The notes beneath the pieces are model-generated. The model did not search any database, was not told where the DNA came from, and saw only the letters and a list, made by a program, of their open reading frames with translations. Positions 5,912 through 9,030 of a DNA stretch of 9,030 bases are shown here, in pieces. The position numbers and the translations under genes are program-made. Where the stretch lies: positions 1-9,030 of the forward strand of contig DLVS01000338.1 in assembly GCA_003445095.1 (NCBI GenBank), written 5' to 3'. This DNA is from Verrucomicrobiales bacterium (lineage in GTDB: Bacteria; Verrucomicrobiota; Verrucomicrobiia; Limisphaerales; UBA9464). Each line of letters opens with the position of its first letter. Positions within the stretch are counted from its first letter, which is position 1.

Positions 5912-7690
5912 ATGCACTGGAGACATAACCTGACTCGTTACTTCGGAATCATCGGATCGTTTGCTTTAGGGGCAATGGTTGCGACTGGGGCAATTTCGGT
6001 TAGCGAATTGAACTATAACGACGCGTTTGACGAAGATCTCGAGTATATTGAACTGATCAACACCGGCGTCGGCGAAGTGGTCCTCACCGGCGCGACGTTT
6101 ACCTCAGGCATCGTTTACACATTTAACTCTCCGACCGTCTTGGCCGGAGGAGAACGGATTGTCATTTCGAAGCATCGGACCAAGTTCAAAGTACGCTATG
6201 GAGCGACCGGAATTCGCTTGGCTGACGGAGCGTTTACCGGCGGATTCGCCAATGGTGGGGAATCGGTGACGCTCACCAGTGCGGATGGATTGGAGTTGTT
6301 TAGCTTCAAGTACAAGTCGGACGACGGTTGGCCGAGCCGACCGGCTGGACTTGGCAGCTCACTCGAGTGCCTGGATCCCAGTGGTGACCTGAGTGACCCA
6401 GCGAACTGGCGAGCCAGCCCCGAGTACCTGGGATCGCCGGGACGCGCCGGGGTGGCAACGCCTCGCACCGTCGTGATTAACGAGATCCTCGCGCACACGG
6501 ATCCGCCCTTCGAGGATGCCATCGAACTGATCAATTTGACCGACCAGCCCATCAATATCGGCGGCTGGTATCTGTCTAACTCCCGGGCCAAGCCTCGAAA
6601 ATTCCGTATTCCGAGCGGCACCATTATTGGCGCCCATGACTACCAAGTCTTTTACGAGTTGGCCGGCACGGGCAATTTGCGCGGCTTCAACCCGACGGGT
6701 ACAGGAATCGATCCTTCGTTCACCTTCAATGCCGCTCATGGAGATGAAGCGTGCCTCCTCTCGGCTGATTCGGTCGGTAATCCGCTGCTGTGGATGGATG
6801 CCATTAGCTTTGAGGCCACTGCCAACGGCATAAGCCAAGGGCGTTATCCCAATGGCGTCGGCCGGCTAACCACCCTGCGTCAGCCGAGTTTCGGCGCGGC
6901 GGTGACGGCGAACGATCCGCCCGAATTGATTACCTTGTTTCGAAGTGGATTAGGCGCGTCCAACGCCTCACCACGGGTGGGCCCCTTGGTTTTCAGCCGC
7001 ATTCAATATCATCCCGCCGCCGGCGAAGATGAGTTTCTTGAAATCTACAATAACTCGGCCGAACCGCTGAACCTCTTCGACCCGCTGCATGCCACCAACG
7101 CGTGGCGGATCCGTGACGGCGTGGACTTTGATTTTCCCACCGGTATCTCCCTGGCCGCGTACCAGCGATTGCTGGTGGTGGGTGTCGACCCCGTAAAGTT
7201 TCGGACCCGCTATAACATTCCGGTATCGATTGGTGTATTTGGCCCGTGGACCAACTTGCTCAGTAATGAAGGTGAACGGGTGGCAATTTATCAGCCGGAT
7301 GCGCCCCAGCTTCCGCCGCACACCGATGCTGGCTTTGTCCCGTACGTCGTCGTCGACGAGATCACCTACTCACCTAAGTTGCCTTGGCCGCCCGCTGCCG
7401 ACGGAACTGGGCCAGCCTTGCGACGAAAGGACGTCACTCAATTCGGCAATGACCCGACTGCATGGGAGGTCGATGTCGTTTTGCCGCCGGTCGTTACTTT
7501 TGTTCCGCTGGTGAATGGCATCCGCTTGAGCTTCTTGGCCGAATGGGGGCGAACCTATTCGCTTGAGGGCAAGCCGATCCTGCCGGCGATGTGGGACAAT
7601 TTGAGCATCATCCCCACACCGCCTGCCGGGGGCGACGCTTCCGTGGACATCACCGCGAATCCCGGATTCTTCCGCGTTCGGGTCGATTGA
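5912..7690 (+). CDS. Secreted protein with three lamin-tail domains (LTD) and a verrucomicrobial C-terminal beta domain
   Basis: From the ATG at 5912 the protein has 592 residues. Residues 1-27 look like a signal peptide or N-terminal anchor (MHWRHNLTRYFG, hydrophobic core, TGA). Three lamin-tail-like immunoglobulin folds follow. The first covers about 28-175 (SVSELNYND, EYIELINTG). The second covers about 186-330 (VINEILAHTDPPFEDAIELINLTDQPINIGGWYLSNS, read in two parts at 188-207 and 208-224). The third covers about 358-520 (VFSRIQYHPAAGEDEFLEIYN, then NLLSNEGERVAIYQ and DEITYSPKLPWP). Each has the hallmark 'I(N/S)EI...(D)EFIE(L/I)(Y/I)N' opening. The last 65 residues (TFVPLVNGIRLSFLAEWGRTYSLE, ending FFRVRVD) resemble the beta-sandwich tail of many verrucomicrobial exported proteins. 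No CotH kinase or catalytic domain is seen, so adhesion, surface structure or polymer binding is inferred. A TTG at 5879 in the same frame would add 11 residues; neither start has a clear Shine-Dalgarno sequence. The gene is monocistronic and its stop lies 3 nt from the convergent ATPase stop. Confidence 0.9.
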   Translation: MHWRHNLTRYFGIIGSFALGAMVATGAISVSELNYNDAFDEDLEYIELINTGVGEVVLTGATFTSGIVYTFNSPTVLAGGERIVISKHRTKFKVRYGATGIRLADGAFTGGFANGGESVTLTSADGLELFSFKYKSDDGWPSRPAGLGSSLECLDPSGDLSDPANWRASPEYLGSPGRAGVATPRTVVINEILAHTDPPFEDAIELINLTDQPINIGGWYLSNSRAKPRKFRIPSGTIIGAHDYQVFYELAGTGNLRGFNPTGTGIDPSFTFNAAHGDEACLLSADSVGNPLLWMDAISFEATANGISQGRYPNGVGRLTTLRQPSFGAAVTANDPPELITLFRSGLGASNASPRVGPLVFSRIQYHPAAGEDEFLEIYNNSAEPLNLFDPLHATNAWRIRDGVDFDFPTGISLAAYQRLLVVGVDPVKFRTRYNIPVSIGVFGPWTNLLSNEGERVAIYQPDAPQLPPHTDAGFVPYVVVDEITYSPKLPWPPAADGTGPALRRKDVTQFGNDPTAWEVDVVLPPVVTFVPLVNGIRLSFLAEWGRTYSLEGKPILPAMWDNLSIIPTPPAGGDASVDITANPGFFRVRVD

Positions 7691-7693
7691 GCG

Positions 7694-8839
7694 TCAGTCG
7701 AAACCGGCCGGCATCAAGTCGGCCGGGGAAACGACGTTCAAGTCTAAACCCTCCAGCCGTAAGCTTCGGGCGGAGGATGGCTGAGGAACGACCAGGTAGT
7801 TTTTCCCCTCCGGATACACTTGTCGAAAGGCGCGAAGGTTTCGCAAATCCGGGTCGAGGATGCTCCACTTGCACTCGTATGCGTCCACAGCATCCCGGCC
7901 TCTCGAGATCACGAAATCAACCTCGCGCTGCTGATGGTCGCGCCAGAACTGAACCTTCGTGGGATCCTCCACACTGGCGAGGGTATCCAACACGAGGTGT
8001 TCCCAAAGCGGGCCGCAATCTTCGGACCGTAAGTGTTCCCAGCCACGCGCGTGACAAATGAACCCGGTGTCGAACGCATACGCTTTGGGCTGGTGGGTCC
8101 ATTCCCGCGCTCTGCCGCCGTGATATGGCCGGACCAACCGCACCGTGAGAGTGGTCTCACAGATTTCCAGATAATGCATCACCGTGGGCCGTGACAGCGC
8201 GGTTTGGTTCGCGAGCTTGGTAATGTCCAGGAGGCCGCCGCTTTGGCGAAGCAGGATTTGCAGCAAGGCGAGATAGCCGCTGCGTTTCGAGACACCAAAT
8301 AGCTCTTGGACGTCGCGCGCGAAATGCGAATCGAGCCATTCACCGAAGAATTCCGGGTCGGGTCGCTCCGCCAAGAACGACGGTGGCAAGCCGCCGCGCA
8401 GGAGGCGGTGTTCGAGCGGCAAGTCGCCAAAGGCCGTCAACTCGGAAAACAACACGGGGCGCAAGGCGACCACCCGTTTGCGACCGGTGAGTGCGTCGCG
8501 GAACTTGCGGGCGGCGGCCAGGGTGCTGGAACCCGTGGCCACTAACTTCAGTTGGGGAAAGACGTCGGCGCCAATCTTGAGCAGCCGGGTTGGGTCCGGG
8601 AGTTGATGGATTTCGTCGAAGACGACGATCGGTCTCTTGACTTGCTGGAAAAAAAACTCCGGGTCCGCGACGGACTGGGCGGCTCGCGGTGAATCACAAT
8701 TGACGTAGAGGCAATCGGCCTCCGGCAGCGAGCGAACGAGGGTCGTCTTGCCCACCCGCCGTACGCCAGCCAGCCAGACGATGGGCACTCGCTCCCATAC
8801 CTGCCGGATTCGGCCGAGCCAGAAGTCGCGCGCGATCAC
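7694..8839 (-). CDS. AAA+ ATPase with DUF4143 C-terminal region
   Basis: This 381-residue protein has the two-part layout of the AAA_14/DUF4143 family, which is widespread, patchily distributed and of unsettled function. The N-terminal ATPase shows Walker A GVRRVGKTTL (25-34), Walker B IVVFDEIH (71-78, acidic pair D75-E76) and the sensor ATGSS (101-105). After it come RPVLFSEL (127-134), the RGGLPPSF element (148-155) and a helix-turn-helix-like stretch (LLDITKLANQTALSRPTVMHYLE, about 203-225). The DUF4143 part continues with AYAFDTGF (253-260) and WEHLVL. Near the end E306, D308 and ECK at 322-324 (REVDF then AYECKW) give the spacing of a PD-(D/E)XK nuclease-like core, although nuclease activity is unproven for this family. 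The start is GTG 8839: no in-frame ATG lies upstream, and a later start would cut into the Walker A strand. The length is normal and the gene looks intact. It probably acts in the cytoplasm. Confidence 0.93.
   Translation of the reverse strand: MIARDFWLGRIRQVWERVPIVWLAGVRRVGKTTLVRSLPEADCLYVNCDSPRAAQSVADPEFFFQQVKRPIVVFDEIHQLPDPTRLLKIGADVFPQLKLVATGSSTLAAARKFRDALTGRKRVVALRPVLFSELTAFGDLPLEHRLLRGGLPPSFLAERPDPEFFGEWLDSHFARDVQELFGVSKRSGYLALLQILLRQSGGLLDITKLANQTALSRPTVMHYLEICETTLTVRLVRPYHGGRAREWTHQPKAYAFDTGFICHARGWEHLRSEDCGPLWEHLVLDTLASVEDPTKVQFWRDHQQREVDFVISRGRDAVDAYECKWSILDPDLRNLRAFRQVYPEGKNYLVVPQPSSARSLRLEGLDLNVVSPADLMPAGFD
7704..7726. terminator. GC-rich hairpin at the convergent ends of the LTD and ATPase genes
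   Basis: CCGGCCG at 7704-7710 pairs perfectly with CGGCCGG at 7720-7726 around a 9-nt loop. It begins 13 nt after the lamin-tail stop and lies inside the last codons of the ATPase. The position suits a terminator for the plus-strand gene, but no T tract follows, and coding constraints on the ATPase also explain the sequence. Confidence 0.3.
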
Positions 8840-9030
8840 AGACTCATTTTACGATAATCATGATAAATGTAAAAAGCGTTTCCAGCACGGCGGCACTCGG
8901 GGACCCCACCTGAAGTCGCCGCCGCGCGTCGTTGGAGATCGGTCACCAGCGCCGCGACTGGCGGTGATGCCGGCGACACGCCTTGCTTGAATTCCTCTGG
9001 CATCCATGAGTCGTAGAGCCCGCGAGGCGA
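8836..9030 (-). CDS. Doubtful partial reading frame entering from the right edge
   Basis: One minus-strand frame is open from the right edge to a TGA at 8838-8836. That stop overlaps the ATPase GTG as GTGA, the arrangement of translationally coupled genes. The reading is Pro/Ala/Arg-rich (for example MPEEFKQGVSPASPPVAALV) and ends FYIYHDYRKMSL, where it crosses the AT-rich palindrome. I recognise no family in it. The overlap with a promoter and operator-like site argues that its 3' part is not selected as protein. Either a small upstream gene or, more likely, non-coding GC-rich sequence is possible; bases beyond the edge would decide. Confidence 0.2.
   Translation of the reverse strand, partial: SPRGLYDSWMPEEFKQGVSPASPPVAALVTDLQRRAAATSGGVPECRRAGNAFYIYHDYRKMSL
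8846..8873 (-). promoter_or_regulatory. Sigma70-like promoter for the DUF4143 ATPase, almost leaderless
   Basis: On the minus strand TTTACA (8873-8868) and TAAAAT (8851-8846) are separated by 16 nt. They match the -35 and -10 consensus well, in an AT-rich island within GC-rich DNA. The -10 box ends 6 nt before the GTG start at 8839, so transcription would begin at or next to the start codon. The transcript would then be leaderless or nearly so. The call is from the sequence alone. Confidence 0.5.
8847..8874. promoter_or_regulatory. 28-bp imperfect palindrome covering the ATPase promoter (candidate operator)
   Basis: The two 14-nt arms TTTTACGATAATCA and TGATAAATGTAAAA are complementary at 11 of 14 positions, with outer TTTTAC/GTAAAA and a central ATCATGAT block. 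The element spans the spacer and both promoter boxes of the downstream ATPase gene, so a dimer bound here would block transcription. The helix-turn-helix-like region inside the DUF4143 protein makes autoregulation possible, but that is inference. Confidence 0.5.

Noticed and set aside
6359..6838. 159-codon minus-strand frame within the lamin-tail gene
   Set aside because: It is antisense to the second lamin-tail domain, which has clear family motifs, and no protein features are seen in the reverse reading.
7591..8061. 156-codon plus-strand frame across the LTD/ATPase junction
   Set aside because: It overlaps the end of the lamin-tail gene and the antisense of the ATPase C-terminus, and is rich in Arg, Pro and Ser without a domain. 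The two convergent genes explain the DNA.
8748..8990. 80-codon plus-strand frame at the right edge
   Set aside because: It starts inside the antisense of the ATPase Walker A region and crosses the AT-rich palindrome, with no family resemblance.
1..9030. CRISPR array, tRNA, rRNA or complete insertion sequence
   Set aside because: No regularly spaced direct repeats, no tRNA-like cloverleaf arms, no conserved rRNA stretches, and no transposase with flanking inverted repeats were seen on reading both strands.

Overview
The window looks like accessory chromosome of a GC-rich member of the PVC superphylum, most likely Verrucomicrobiota (Pedosphaera/Limisphaerales-like). The evidence is the protein families present. 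There is an exported DUF1549/DUF1553 protein paired with a Tat-exported DUF1501 protein, and a ThuA domain fused to the start of a Pirellula/Verrucomicrobium-type 'membrane-bound dehydrogenase' domain. There is also a secreted lamin-tail-domain protein whose C-terminus ends in the FFRVR style common in verrucomicrobial exported proteins. I assigned the taxonomy by reading family features; no search was run.

Layout from left to right. Bases 1-1009 (minus) hold the 5' end of a large secreted ThuA-dehydrogenase gene that runs off the left edge. Bases 1010-1428 are a gap. On the plus strand it holds the C-terminal remnant of an Rpn/DUF4351-type transposase-nuclease family gene (1106-1393), and it also has two inverted repeats. 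Bases 1429-5573 (minus) are a tight two-gene operon, DUF1549/DUF1553 followed by DUF1501, with a 2-nt gap or a 4-nt overlap depending on the start chosen. Bases 5574-5911 are a divergent intergenic region with a perfect 14-bp palindrome and no supported gene. Bases 5912-7690 (plus) encode the triple lamin-tail secreted protein. Bases 7694-8839 (minus) encode an AAA+ ATPase with a DUF4143 C-terminal region, convergent with the previous gene and only 3 nt from it. Bases 8840-9030 hold an AT-rich 28-bp imperfect palindrome that overlaps a good sigma70-like promoter placed almost on top of the ATPase start codon, and then a GC-rich edge with a doubtful partial reading frame.

Functionally, most genes encode envelope or exported proteins: two of the PVC 'planctomycete cytochrome' group, one ThuA-dehydrogenase and one lamin-tail protein. 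In PVC bacteria such genes are numerous and are thought to serve carbohydrate or redox processing outside the cytoplasm, but their biochemistry is largely unknown. The ATPase and the Rpn remnant belong to a different class, that of mobile, patchily distributed genes. I see no CRISPR array, tRNA, rRNA, intact insertion sequence or recognisable complete defence system. The most notable items are the operator-like palindrome at the ATPase promoter and the hidden Rpn remnant.
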